A DNA stretch of 64,000 bases. It comes from JAKZVK01 sp965237575. GTDB taxonomy: Bacteria; Acidobacteriota; Terriglobia; Bryobacterales; UBA6623. Shown here piece after piece: positions 24,980-32,620 of the stretch. The notes under the pieces were generated by a model. That model saw only the letters and a list, made by a program, of their open reading frames with translations. It ran no database searches and was not told the DNA's origin. The position numbers and the translations under genes were made by a program. Position 1 is the stretch's first letter; each line of letters starts with the position of its first letter. Location: contig CBDEGI010000003.1 in the NCBI GenBank assembly GCA_965237575.1, forward strand, positions 930,001-994,000. Reading direction: 5' to 3'.

Positions 24980-25903
24980 ATGCTCAGACGGAGATACGAG
25001 AGCCTGCTCGAAGTCCTGGACGCCTTCCCCGACGAGCCTACCTGCATTCGTCACCTTGCTAAGCTGCGCTGGCCGCTCGGCGTGGTTTGCCCCTGCTGCG
25101 GATCAACCAGGAAAGTCTACCAAGTCACCCGCAAGCTAGTTTACAAGTGTTCCGATTGCCGCAAGCAGTTCTCTGTCCGCAAAGGCACGATCTTTGAAGA
25201 GAGCCGCTTGCCGCTTAGGAAATGGTTTGCGGCCTCTTGGCTGATTACGACTAACCGGAAGGGAATCAGCAGCCACCAGTTGGCCAGGGAGATTGGAGTA
25301 ACCCAAAAGACAGCCTGGTTTATGCTCGGGCGGCTGCGTGAGGTCTCGGCCAACTTGGGGCGCAGGGGTGGCCCACTCGATGGCGAGGTAGAAGTCGATG
25401 AGACGTACATCGGCGGCAAGGAAAGAAACAAACACGCAGACAAGAAGTTGAGAGCCGGACGTGGTACAGTAGGCAAGTATGCGGTGGGTGGCGCGAAGGA
25501 CCGCGACGGCCGAATCCGGCTAAAGAAACTTGCCGCAACCGGACGGGCTGAGATTCACGATTTCGTCGTGCGAAACGTAGCCTTCGACTCCAAGGTTTAT
25601 ACAGACGATTTCTCGTCCTACTCCGGTCTCTCCCTGCTGTACGATCACCAGCGCGTCAATCACTCCATAGGCCAGTACGTCTCAGGTCAAGTCCACACAA
25701 ACGGAATCGAGAGCTTCTGGGCCCTCTTGAAGCGCGGCTACATCGGGATTTTCCATCACTTCACCTGGAAGCACTTGCACCGCTATCTAGCAGAGTTCGA
25801 GAGCCGTTGGAACATGTCGAAGCGAAGCTCTGCATGGCGTCTCAATGCTATGCTGGAAGCGGCGTCTGGTTGCCGTCTAACCTACTCGGAGTTGATCCGA
25901 TGA
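24980..25903 (+). CDS. IS1595-family (ISXO2-like) transposase
   Basis: The 307-residue product has an N-terminal zinc ribbon (Cys37, Cys40, Cys57, Cys60 in CPCCGS...CSDC), a helix-turn-helix at about 95-120, and the ISXO2-like catalytic domain. Acidic residues are Asp140 in VEVDETYIGGKE and Asp209 or 210 in YTDDFSSY. The final position lies in HTNGIESFWALLKRGYIGIF, where this family uses Asn or Glu (Asn241, Glu244). The fold and all motifs are intact. The ATG of the methyltransferase overlaps its stop. Confidence 0.93.
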   Translation: MLRRRYESLLEVLDAFPDEPTCIRHLAKLRWPLGVVCPCCGSTRKVYQVTRKLVYKCSDCRKQFSVRKGTIFEESRLPLRKWFAASWLITTNRKGISSHQLAREIGVTQKTAWFMLGRLREVSANLGRRGGPLDGEVEVDETYIGGKERNKHADKKLRAGRGTVGKYAVGGAKDRDGRIRLKKLAATGRAEIHDFVVRNVAFDSKVYTDDFSSYSGLSLLYDHQRVNHSIGQYVSGQVHTNGIESFWALLKRGYIGIFHHFTWKHLHRYLAEFESRWNMSKRSSAWRLNAMLEAASGCRLTYSELIR

Positions 25904-26715
25904 GAGACGATCCCCTGCACGTTCCTATCTCGATGGACGAGTTGTTGACGGCTGCGGTGCGCCATGTTCCCGATAGCTTAATGGACCGCTGGATCAACAA
26001 GCTCCACTGCGGGGATTGCGTCAAGCTCATGGGCAAGCTCCCCCTGGAATCAGTCGGGCTGATCGTCACATCGCCGCCCTACAACATCCGCAATTCCACG
26101 GGCAACGGCATGAAGGACGGGCGCGGCGGCAAGTGGCCGAATGCCGAACTCCAGAACGGCTACCAGGGACACGACGACCAAATGCCCCATGCCGAGTATG
26201 TGAAGTGGCAGCGGGACTGCCTGCACGCCATGATGCGCACCCTACGTCCCGATGGTGCGATCTTCTACAACCACAAGTGGCGGGTCCAGGGCGGCTTGTT
26301 GCAGGATCGTTCCGATATCGTTGAAGGCTTCCCCGTGCGGCAGATCATCGTCTGGCAGCGAGCGGGCGGGATCAATTTCAATCCTGGTTATTTCCTTCCC
26401 AACTACGAAGTGATCTACCTGATCGCTAAACCGGATTTCAAGCTCGCACTCAAGGCAAATGCCGCTGGCTGTGTATGGAGCGTCCCACAAGAAAGCAATA
26501 ACCCGCACCCCGCGCCGTTCCCCGTCGAACTGGCGCAACGTTGCATCAAGTCCACGAAGACCAAGATCGTTCTCGATCCGTTCATGGGTTCGGGAACAAC
26601 GGCTATGGCCGCTGAAACTTGTGAGCGAGATTGGATTGGGCTTGAGGTCTCCAAAGACTACTGCAAGCTAGCAGACGAGCGTATCAGGGCCGCTAGAAGG
26701 CTCATGAAGAGGTAG
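25900..26715 (+). CDS. Type II DNA methyltransferase (TSPPY type), transposon cargo
   Basis: ATG 25900 overlaps the transposase stop TGA as ATGA, so translation is coupled; the longer frame from 25807 lies within the transposase. The 271-residue product has catalytic motif IV TSPPYN at about 57-61 before the SAM-binding motif I DPFMGSGTTAMAA at about 228, an order of the beta class used for N4-cytosine or N6-adenine methylation. Since the neighbour is a MvaI/BcnI-like nuclease, N4-cytosine methylation of a CC-containing site is a fair guess, not a demonstration. It protects host DNA from the adjacent enzyme. Confidence 0.9.
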   Translation: MRDDPLHVPISMDELLTAAVRHVPDSLMDRWINKLHCGDCVKLMGKLPLESVGLIVTSPPYNIRNSTGNGMKDGRGGKWPNAELQNGYQGHDDQMPHAEYVKWQRDCLHAMMRTLRPDGAIFYNHKWRVQGGLLQDRSDIVEGFPVRQIIVWQRAGGINFNPGYFLPNYEVIYLIAKPDFKLALKANAAGCVWSVPQESNNPHPAPFPVELAQRCIKSTKTKIVLDPFMGSGTTAMAAETCERDWIGLEVSKDYCKLADERIRAARRLMKR

Positions 26716-26718
26716 GCC

Positions 26719-27417
26719 GTGCCCCCTTCCCCTCCATCGACCAAGAGAGAGTTGTTTCAGCGGCTTGCGGGGATCATTCAGAGCGGCCCCCACAATATGC
26801 CGCGTGCCAAGTATTCCGGCACGGGTGGCCCCGGCCTTTACCTCGAAGACCTTCTGGGCCTGACAACGGGCGGCAAGGACATTCCCGACAGTCTCGGGTG
26901 GGAGTTGAAGTACCACTCGGCGCAAACCAGCTTAATCACCCTGTTTCACAAGGAGCCGCAACCGGACAACATCATGCGCTACATGGTCAGCCGTTTTGGG
27001 TGGAAGGACAAGCAAGACCGTCTTAGTTTCCGGCACACCATCGCTGGCAAGTCCGACAGATTCCGGGTTGATGCTGATGCGAACCAAGTGTTTGTGCGCC
27101 CACTGAAAGGCAACGGTCCGATACCCTACTGGACAGACGATGACATTCTCAGCGCGGCTGGTGCGAAGCTGCGGCGGCTAGTCCTTGTGCGCGGCAAGCG
27201 GCAAGGACAACAGGTACGCTTCGAGCGGATTGACTGCTTCGAGAACCTGCACCTGGCCTTCTTCATCTACGAGGTAGTGAGGGGAACGGTGAAGATCGAC
27301 TTCGATGCTCGGGAAGCTCGCCCTGGCAGCAAGGGCCTACGGAATCACGGCACGAAGTTTCGCGTTGCGCCGGATGATGTTTGCAGGCTATACGCGAAGA
27401 AGCAAAGGCTTTGTTGA
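26719..27417 (+). CDS. MvaI/BcnI-family restriction endonuclease, transposon cargo
   Basis: GTG 26719 follows the methyltransferase stop by 3 bases, with GAGGT upstream. The 232-residue product has the family hallmark YSGTGGPGLYLEDLLGL and the catalytic D-x4-E-x-K set as Asp57, Glu62, Lys64 in PDSLGWELKYHS, identical in spacing to MvaI. MvaI (CCWGG) and BcnI (CCSGG) cut as monomers. The specificity here could be either or new. The stop codon TGA at 27415-27417 is part of the right terminal repeat, so nuclease gene and transposon end have evolved as one. Confidence 0.9.
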   Translation: MPPSPPSTKRELFQRLAGIIQSGPHNMPRAKYSGTGGPGLYLEDLLGLTTGGKDIPDSLGWELKYHSAQTSLITLFHKEPQPDNIMRYMVSRFGWKDKQDRLSFRHTIAGKSDRFRVDADANQVFVRPLKGNGPIPYWTDDDILSAAGAKLRRLVLVRGKRQGQQVRFERIDCFENLHLAFFIYEVVRGTVKIDFDAREARPGSKGLRNHGTKFRVAPDDVCRLYAKKQRLC

Positions 27418-27443
27418 CTCAGGTATATCAGTCCCTTGCCGAA
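27411..27443 (+). repeat. Right terminal inverted repeat and right target duplication
   Basis: 27411-27435 is the inverted counterpart of 24931-24955 and ends GTCCC. TTGCCGAA at 27436-27443 matches the left copy exactly. Confidence 0.93.
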
Positions 27444-27641
27444 GTGGTGGGCGTGCCCGTCTTCGAGACCCTCACCAACGACTACTCCAGCGTCAGCGAC
27501 GCGGCGCTCAAGGGAGGCCTGGTACCGGATGATTCCTCTATCGGACGCCAGCTCACCGCGCTGGCCGGCCTGATTGCCGGCGTCGAGACGGCGACCGCCA
27601 CGAAGTCGGACAAGAAGTGGAGCCTCTTCTCGTTCCACTAG
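27444..27641 (+). pseudogene. cpaE: CpaE/TadZ-like ATPase, 3' portion
   Basis: From GTG 27444 the frame reads VVGVPVFETLTNDYSSVSDA, then ALKGGLVPDDSSIGRQLTAL and a tail ending SLFSFH, the normal C-terminal part of CpaE. It is exactly in frame with codon 324 at 24930 once the element and one copy of the target duplication are removed. The break between the two parts is therefore clean and recent, and excision would restore the gene. Confidence 0.88.
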
Positions 27642-27795
27642 CCTGCCCGGCCCGTCGGCCGGTCGGACGCTTGTGTCTTCGCGACGTCATCGACCCAACA
27701 ATTGACGTGATCGCCGATCACGTCGCCCCCGGCCGCGACGACGACTCTTCCCCGTGTTTACCCCCCCCAGCCGCACCTCGGTCACCGGCCCCTAG

Positions 27796-29262
27796 CTAGA
27801 CCCCCACAGGCGGCGTGGCGGGCGCCGTTGGGGCCGGCGCGGCTGCCGGCTCGTCCTCGTGATACTGGTAGGGAATGCCGCGGCGGTGCAGCTTGAGGAT
27901 GTAGATGCTGTGCGGCAGCAGGCGATGCGACAGGTACACGCTGCCGACGGTGGCGGCCATCAAGGGCAGCATGATGCGGTAGTCACCGGTCATCTCAAAC
28001 AAGATCAAGATCGAGGTGGTCGGCGCCTTGGCCGCGGCTGCAAAAAATGCCGCCATGCCGACCATGGCGTAGGCGCCGGAGGAGGCGGTCCACTCCGGCG
28101 CCGCCGTATGCACCAACGAACCGAATGTCCCGCCCAGCATCGCTCCCATGTAGAGTGCCGGCGCGAAGACGCCGCCCGAGCCGCCTGAGCCCAGTGTGGC
28201 GCAGTTGCCGAGCAGCCCTGCGACGAACAGGCACAACAATAACTCCCACGAGTAGCGCGTCCAGAGCGCCGACTCAATCGCCGGAAAACCGGAGCCGTAG
28301 ACTTGCGGGAAGAACCGCAGGATCAGGCCCACCATTAATCCACCGACCGCGGGCTTCAGTTGCTCGGGGAACTTCCACTCAGCGAAGAGATCCTCACTCT
28401 TGTAAAGCAGGCGCACGTAGCCGACCGCCGCGAGGCCGATGATGACGCCCATCAAAAAATAGAGCGGTAACTCGCGCGCGCTGACCAGGTCGTAGTAGGG
28501 TGCCATTACCGCCGGCGTGTTGCCTAGGTAATGGCGCGCCAGGATACTCGAGCTCAGCGAGGTGAGCAGCACCAGCAGGAAGTCGGCCTGCATCCCTCCC
28601 ATCAACACTTCCATCGAGAAGATGGCTCCGGCGATGGGGGCGTTGAACGTCGCCGCAACGCCACCGGCCGCCCCGCACGCAACGAGGGTGCGGATATTCT
28701 TGCGCGTGAGCCGAGCCCAGTGGCCGATGGCCGAACCGATGGCGGCGCCGATTTGCACCATCGGACCCTCGCGCCCGGCCATGCCGCCGGAGCCGATCGT
28801 GAGCGACGAGGCGATGACCTTGACGGTGACCACCCGCTTGCGGATGAAGCCTCCGCGCGAGACGATCGCCGTCATCACCTCGGGCACGCCGTGGCCCTTG
28901 GCCTCGCGCGCAAACCGATGGATGAGCGGGCCCACGAGCAACCCGCCCAACGCCGGCAGCAACACGAGATTGGCCGACCCAAAGATCGACAGAGCCTCCG
29001 CCACCGGACCACGCGCGAAGTCCGCGATGGCGTGCAAGATAAACACGAAACCCACCGAGCCCAAGCCGGTGAGCAGTCCGACGACGACGGCTAGGATGAT
29101 GAGATAGTTCTGCGACGGCAAGAACGACGAACGGACCCACACCATCGCCCAGCCCCACACTGGCGCGCTGGGAGTGATCTTGCGGCCCAACCGTCCCATC
29201 GCCCGCCAGCGCCACTTGACGCGGCGGGTGATCTCGACCGTGAGCTTGGCTAGGTTCCACAT
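27796..29262 (-). CDS. ClC-family chloride channel/transporter
   Basis: The 488-residue polytopic protein has the ClC selectivity motifs GSGGM at 157-161, GREGP at 163-167 (Glu165 is the gating glutamate) and GSGGSGGVFAPALYMGAM near 370. It moves chloride, with or without proton exchange. No CBS domains follow, so the regulatory half found in many ClC proteins is missing. The first 20 residues are basic and may be an over-extension; an alternative ATG lies at residue 22. Confidence 0.92.
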   Translation of the reverse strand: MWNLAKLTVEITRRVKWRWRAMGRLGRKITPSAPVWGWAMVWVRSSFLPSQNYLIILAVVVGLLTGLGSVGFVFILHAIADFARGPVAEALSIFGSANLVLLPALGGLLVGPLIHRFAREAKGHGVPEVMTAIVSRGGFIRKRVVTVKVIASSLTIGSGGMAGREGPMVQIGAAIGSAIGHWARLTRKNIRTLVACGAAGGVAATFNAPIAGAIFSMEVLMGGMQADFLLVLLTSLSSSILARHYLGNTPAVMAPYYDLVSARELPLYFLMGVIIGLAAVGYVRLLYKSEDLFAEWKFPEQLKPAVGGLMVGLILRFFPQVYGSGFPAIESALWTRYSWELLLCLFVAGLLGNCATLGSGGSGGVFAPALYMGAMLGGTFGSLVHTAAPEWTASSGAYAMVGMAAFFAAAAKAPTTSILILFEMTGDYRIMLPLMAATVGSVYLSHRLLPHSIYILKLHRRGIPYQYHEDEPAAAPAPTAPATPPVGV

Positions 29263-29314
29263 GTCTGGTGATCAAGCGGACGACGCGGTGCTACGCTCGC
29301 TGCCTGCGTCTTGA

Positions 29315-30862
29315 CTACGAAGGCTGCTTCCCAGGTTTCGCCGGTTCTTCCGCCGGTTCCGCCCGCGGCGTCACCGCAATCAGATGCGCCCGGTCACCCC
29401 GCCACGCCGTCATGACCAACGTTGTATCGCGCTGTTCGAACGCCTCCAGCGCGCGACGGCGGTTGCGCAACGTCAACGCCTCACCTTGCACCGCGACGAT
29501 GCGGTCTCCGCGAACGATCCCCGCTTGCGCCGCCGGCGTATCATCCACGACACCCATCACGGTCCACCCCTCGGGCGGCCCCTGATCCGTCCCGGCATCC
29601 CAACGCAATACCAACCCGAGGGCCGCAAACGCCTCGAGCGAATGGGCGACGGGGCGGCAATCGGGTCCGGGCATGCGCGTCGCCCCCGACAAGCGCCGTT
29701 TTCCTCGCTGCAAGACGTAGCGGACCAGGCTTCCCGGCTCTTGGTCGCCGTAGCGTTGTTCCCAGTCCCCGGCTCCCGTGAGTTCCCGGCCCGCCCAACG
29801 CAGAAGAATGTCGCCGGGCAGAATAGATGGTTCCGGCAAGTAGGCCTCGCGGTGGACCCGCTCGACCAGGACGCCGTTTCGCACCTTCAAGATGCCGCGC
29901 ACGTCGGCGGAAAGGTTCCGCGTCTCGATACTCACGCAGGGTCGCCGCTCGCTCGAACCGCTGATGATTTGCTCGACCGTACGAGCCGAAAGCACTCGCA
30001 CGCCGGAGGGCGACTCGACGGCAACGCCCAACAGGCCTCCATCGAGATCAACGATCGCGGCGGTGCGCATTCCGGCCGGAAACGGGATCGCCACGTCAAA
30101 GCGCTCACCGATCGCCGCGTCCTGTTCGGGATAGCCCGAGCCCTCGTCCACCGAGACCAGCACGCCGGGCGTGATGCGCAGATCGCCGCCGGGCGTGAGG
30201 CTGATGGCCGCCACATGAGCGCCCGGATGGAAGGTCTCGGGGTCCGCCCTGCGGGTGGGTGTGGCGTAAACCGTGCCGCCGAACTCAAAAAGTGAAACCA
30301 AGTGCTCGTGGTCGACACCGACCGGCGAGAACGGCCGAGGAGGCGTTGGGGTGCTCGTCTGCGCTGCTTCCGCCTTTGGGGCCTCCGCCTCCTCTTCCGA
30401 GTCGGCAGCATCTGTTTTTTCGTCGAGCGGAGACTTCAGCGGCGTTTCGTTCATCTCCACGGCGCGCGCCCTTGCAGCTCGCTCTTCAACGATCGCGCCC
30501 TCGAGCTGTTCCGCCTGCAACTCATTGGCCGCGCGAAACGCAGCCACCACCGTGCCGGGCGCCACGACAACGCCGGGCGTGCCGTCGCGCCCGACGAGCA
30601 CCAGGTTGCGCCGCAATCGTTCGCCTACCTGCAACCAGTAGTCGGCGGTGTAGGAGAGCGGCGTCTTCTCGAGGTCAGACCGTAGGTTCGGCAGCAGCGG
30701 CGCAGGCTCAGGCGCGGCGGCTTCGGCGGTTTCATCGGCCGATTCCAGCGTCAACGCGCCGTGGAGCAATACCCCTACGACGACGAGCAGAACGATTGTC
30801 GGAAAAAGCAGACTTCGGGCGTGTAAATCCCGGACGACGGGAAGCTGAAGAAAGGAACGCAC
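29315..30862 (-). CDS. Membrane-anchored PDZ protein with degenerate HtrA-like domain
   Basis: The 515-residue product starts at GTG 30862, with one membrane segment at about 18-40. A beta-rich central part (VLVGRDGTPGVVVAPGTVVA, later AAIVDLDGGLLGVAVESPSG) recalls a trypsin-like serine protease, but I find no catalytic GNSGGP. Two PDZ-type domains follow: one near residues 340-410 (LPGDILLRWAGRELTG) and one at the C-terminus (VVDDTPAAQAGIVRGDRIVA). It may be a periplasmic scaffold or pseudo-protease. It is 52 bases upstream of the ClC gene start on the same strand. Confidence 0.7.
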   Translation of the reverse strand: MRSFLQLPVVRDLHARSLLFPTIVLLVVVGVLLHGALTLESADETAEAAAPEPAPLLPNLRSDLEKTPLSYTADYWLQVGERLRRNLVLVGRDGTPGVVVAPGTVVAAFRAANELQAEQLEGAIVEERAARARAVEMNETPLKSPLDEKTDAADSEEEAEAPKAEAAQTSTPTPPRPFSPVGVDHEHLVSLFEFGGTVYATPTRRADPETFHPGAHVAAISLTPGGDLRITPGVLVSVDEGSGYPEQDAAIGERFDVAIPFPAGMRTAAIVDLDGGLLGVAVESPSGVRVLSARTVEQIISGSSERRPCVSIETRNLSADVRGILKVRNGVLVERVHREAYLPEPSILPGDILLRWAGRELTGAGDWEQRYGDQEPGSLVRYVLQRGKRRLSGATRMPGPDCRPVAHSLEAFAALGLVLRWDAGTDQGPPEGWTVMGVVDDTPAAQAGIVRGDRIVAVQGEALTLRNRRRALEAFEQRDTTLVMTAWRGDRAHLIAVTPRAEPAEEPAKPGKQPS

Positions 30863-31113
30863 AACTCAGACTGCGGGTGAAGCATCCGCCCCTGCATCCT
30901 TAGAATAGCGTGGCGCCGATACCGCGCGTCTCACGAGCGCCCGGAAAAGTAGGGGCACGGCATAGCGTGCCCGCGCCGCGAACAAGCAAACCACGTGGTG
31001 AGAAGGCCGGTGACAAAGCCGGCTCACCCGGCCCCATGCCTACGCTTCCGATCGCTGACGAACGCCTCCACGCCCCGTTGCGCGCGAGACGCGGGTCCCT
31101 CAAGATACCTCTC

Positions 31114-32502
31114 ATGAGTTCCCCTACTCGCCGTCAGTTTCTGGGCCGCACGGCCGCCGGTGTCGGCGGTGCCGCCATGGCACTCTCCGCCGCCCCCGCG
31201 CCGGCCCAGTCCGCCGGCGAGCGCCCGTTGCAAGACTCGACGGTCGAGGTGATCAACCCGCGGGCGCGCGTCCCCGTCTCGCTGATCATCGACGACTCGA
31301 CTTGCCTGGTGAATCTCAACCGCTTCGCCGTGCCTCAGTTCGCCGCGGCGTGGAACTCCCCTGATCGCTACGGCCACGACTGGCGAAGCTGGCCTCACGA
31401 GATCCCCGATGACTTCGTCCGCAAGTTCGGCGATTGGTGCGGCGAGCACGGGGTCAAGGGCAAGTACAGCATCGTTCCGTTCCCGGCCTGCGTCGGACGT
31501 CTCGACCGCCTGCTGCCGGGCTGGTCGAAAGCCGACCTCGAGGCGAGTCTCAAGCTCGTACGCGACCGCATCACACCCGACTGGGACATCCACCCCGAGA
31601 TGGTCACACACACGCGGGTGATCAACCTCAAGACGGGCCACCCCTATCCAAAGCGCGGGCTCGAGTACATGGAGAACTGGGGCTGGACCGACGGCAAGTC
31701 CGCTGCTCAGATCGCCGACTACATGCGCTACGCGCTACAGACTCTCCACAACGTCGATCTGCCCTGCGAGGGCATTACCACGCCGGGCGGCTTCGGCCAA
31801 CAGGTCTTGCCCGAGTTGGCTCAAGCGAGTCTCGAATCCTGCCGCGACGTGTTCCGCGCCGAGATTCCTCACTACTTTCGCCACGTCATTCGCGAAGGCC
31901 AAGACAGCGTTGTGCCTCGAGTCGAGTACGCCTCGGGCCTCGATACCGCCGACCCGCGTTGCGTCGTTTCGATCATCGCCTGCACGGGCGATTGGACCGG
32001 CGGCTGGGACTGCTCGAGCCGCGGCCGACTGGACGACTTCATCAGCGAAGACCTCAACCAGGGCCGCATGGTGGACGTGATCGAGCAGGGCGAGCCCGCC
32101 ATCATGCTTTGCCACTGGACGGGTATCTATTTCCACGGCGAGGAAGTCGGCTTCAAGATCTTCCAGGAAGTCGTTCGCCGCCTCGACGCCAAGTACGACC
32201 ACCTGATCTGGATGAAGCTCAGCGAGATCTCGCGCTACTGGGCGGCGAAGGAGCTGACCAGCATTGAATCCCAGGCCGGCGCCCTCGCCTTGCGGGCGCC
32301 CTACGCCTGTCCCGCCTTCACGCTACGTCTGGCGGGGCCGGCGGGCGGGCCGGCGGTGATCAACCACGGCGGCCGCAAGAAGCGGCTCAAGCAGGTCGCA
32401 AACTCGAAGGCACTGGAAGCTGACACCTGGACGAAAGACGGCGATGACATCATCGCCTGCTTCGACCTACCCAAGGGCAAATCAACCCTTACTGTGGCGT
32501 AA
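31114..32502 (+). CDS. Tat-exported protein of unknown function (possible polysaccharide-deacetylase-like)
   Basis: Start set at ATG 31114, which opens the Tat signal MSSPTRRQFLGRTAAGVGGA; the 204 bases upstream in frame have no such signal. The mature part has about 440 residues. It includes PVSLIIDDSTCLVNLNRFAV, a di-Asp/Cys segment like the first motif of polysaccharide deacetylases, then HGVKGKYSIVPF and IMLCHWTGIYFHGEEVGF. I do not recognise a named family; a TIM-like hydrolase on a sugar or lipid is possible. Its stop TAA lies within the R1 repeat. Confidence 0.7.
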   Translation: MSSPTRRQFLGRTAAGVGGAAMALSAAPAPAQSAGERPLQDSTVEVINPRARVPVSLIIDDSTCLVNLNRFAVPQFAAAWNSPDRYGHDWRSWPHEIPDDFVRKFGDWCGEHGVKGKYSIVPFPACVGRLDRLLPGWSKADLEASLKLVRDRITPDWDIHPEMVTHTRVINLKTGHPYPKRGLEYMENWGWTDGKSAAQIADYMRYALQTLHNVDLPCEGITTPGGFGQQVLPELAQASLESCRDVFRAEIPHYFRHVIREGQDSVVPRVEYASGLDTADPRCVVSIIACTGDWTGGWDCSSRGRLDDFISEDLNQGRMVDVIEQGEPAIMLCHWTGIYFHGEEVGFKIFQEVVRRLDAKYDHLIWMKLSEISRYWAAKELTSIESQAGALALRAPYACPAFTLRLAGPAGGPAVINHGGRKKRLKQVANSKALEADTWTKDGDDIIACFDLPKGKSTLTVA

Positions 32503-32542
32503 GGCTCCAGCCTTGCCGAGAACCGATTCCTCGGCTCTCAGG
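32496..32542 (+). repeat. REP-like hairpin repeat R1
   Basis: This full copy (GGCGTAAGGCTCCAGCCTTG, CCGAGAACCGATTCCTCGGC, TCTCAGG) overlaps the last codons and stop of the preceding gene. It shows what the intron target at 12313/10400 looked like before insertion. Confidence 0.85.
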
Positions 32543-32620
32543 ACCGCGAACGAGTACGCAGCCGGCGAGCAGCCATGTCTCTCGGAGAACCCCCGAACCC
32601 GCCCGCCTTCGCCTCAACTG

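Larger units (their letters stand above)
24931..27435 (+). mobile_element. IS1595-family transposon carrying a type II restriction-modification system
   Basis: The 2,505-bp element is bounded by imperfect 25-bp terminal inverted repeats, 24931-24955 and 27411-27435 (20 of 25 positions match, both beginning GGGACT-ATATAC), inside an 8-bp duplication. It contains a transposase, a DNA methyltransferase overlapping it by 4 bases, and a MvaI/BcnI-like endonuclease whose stop codon lies in the right terminal repeat. All three genes point the same way and fill the element with almost no spare DNA. It splits cpaE. It fits the 'transporter IS' idea known for this family, but the cargo is an entire restriction-modification pair. 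Confidence 0.93.

Noticed and set aside
24980..25903. Simple insertion sequence with unrelated restriction genes beside it
   Set aside because: The right terminal repeat and the matching 8-bp duplication come after the nuclease gene, so the restriction genes are inside the element.
30910..31113. N-terminal extension of the Tat-exported protein
   Set aside because: A complete Tat signal begins at 31114 and the extension has no homology.
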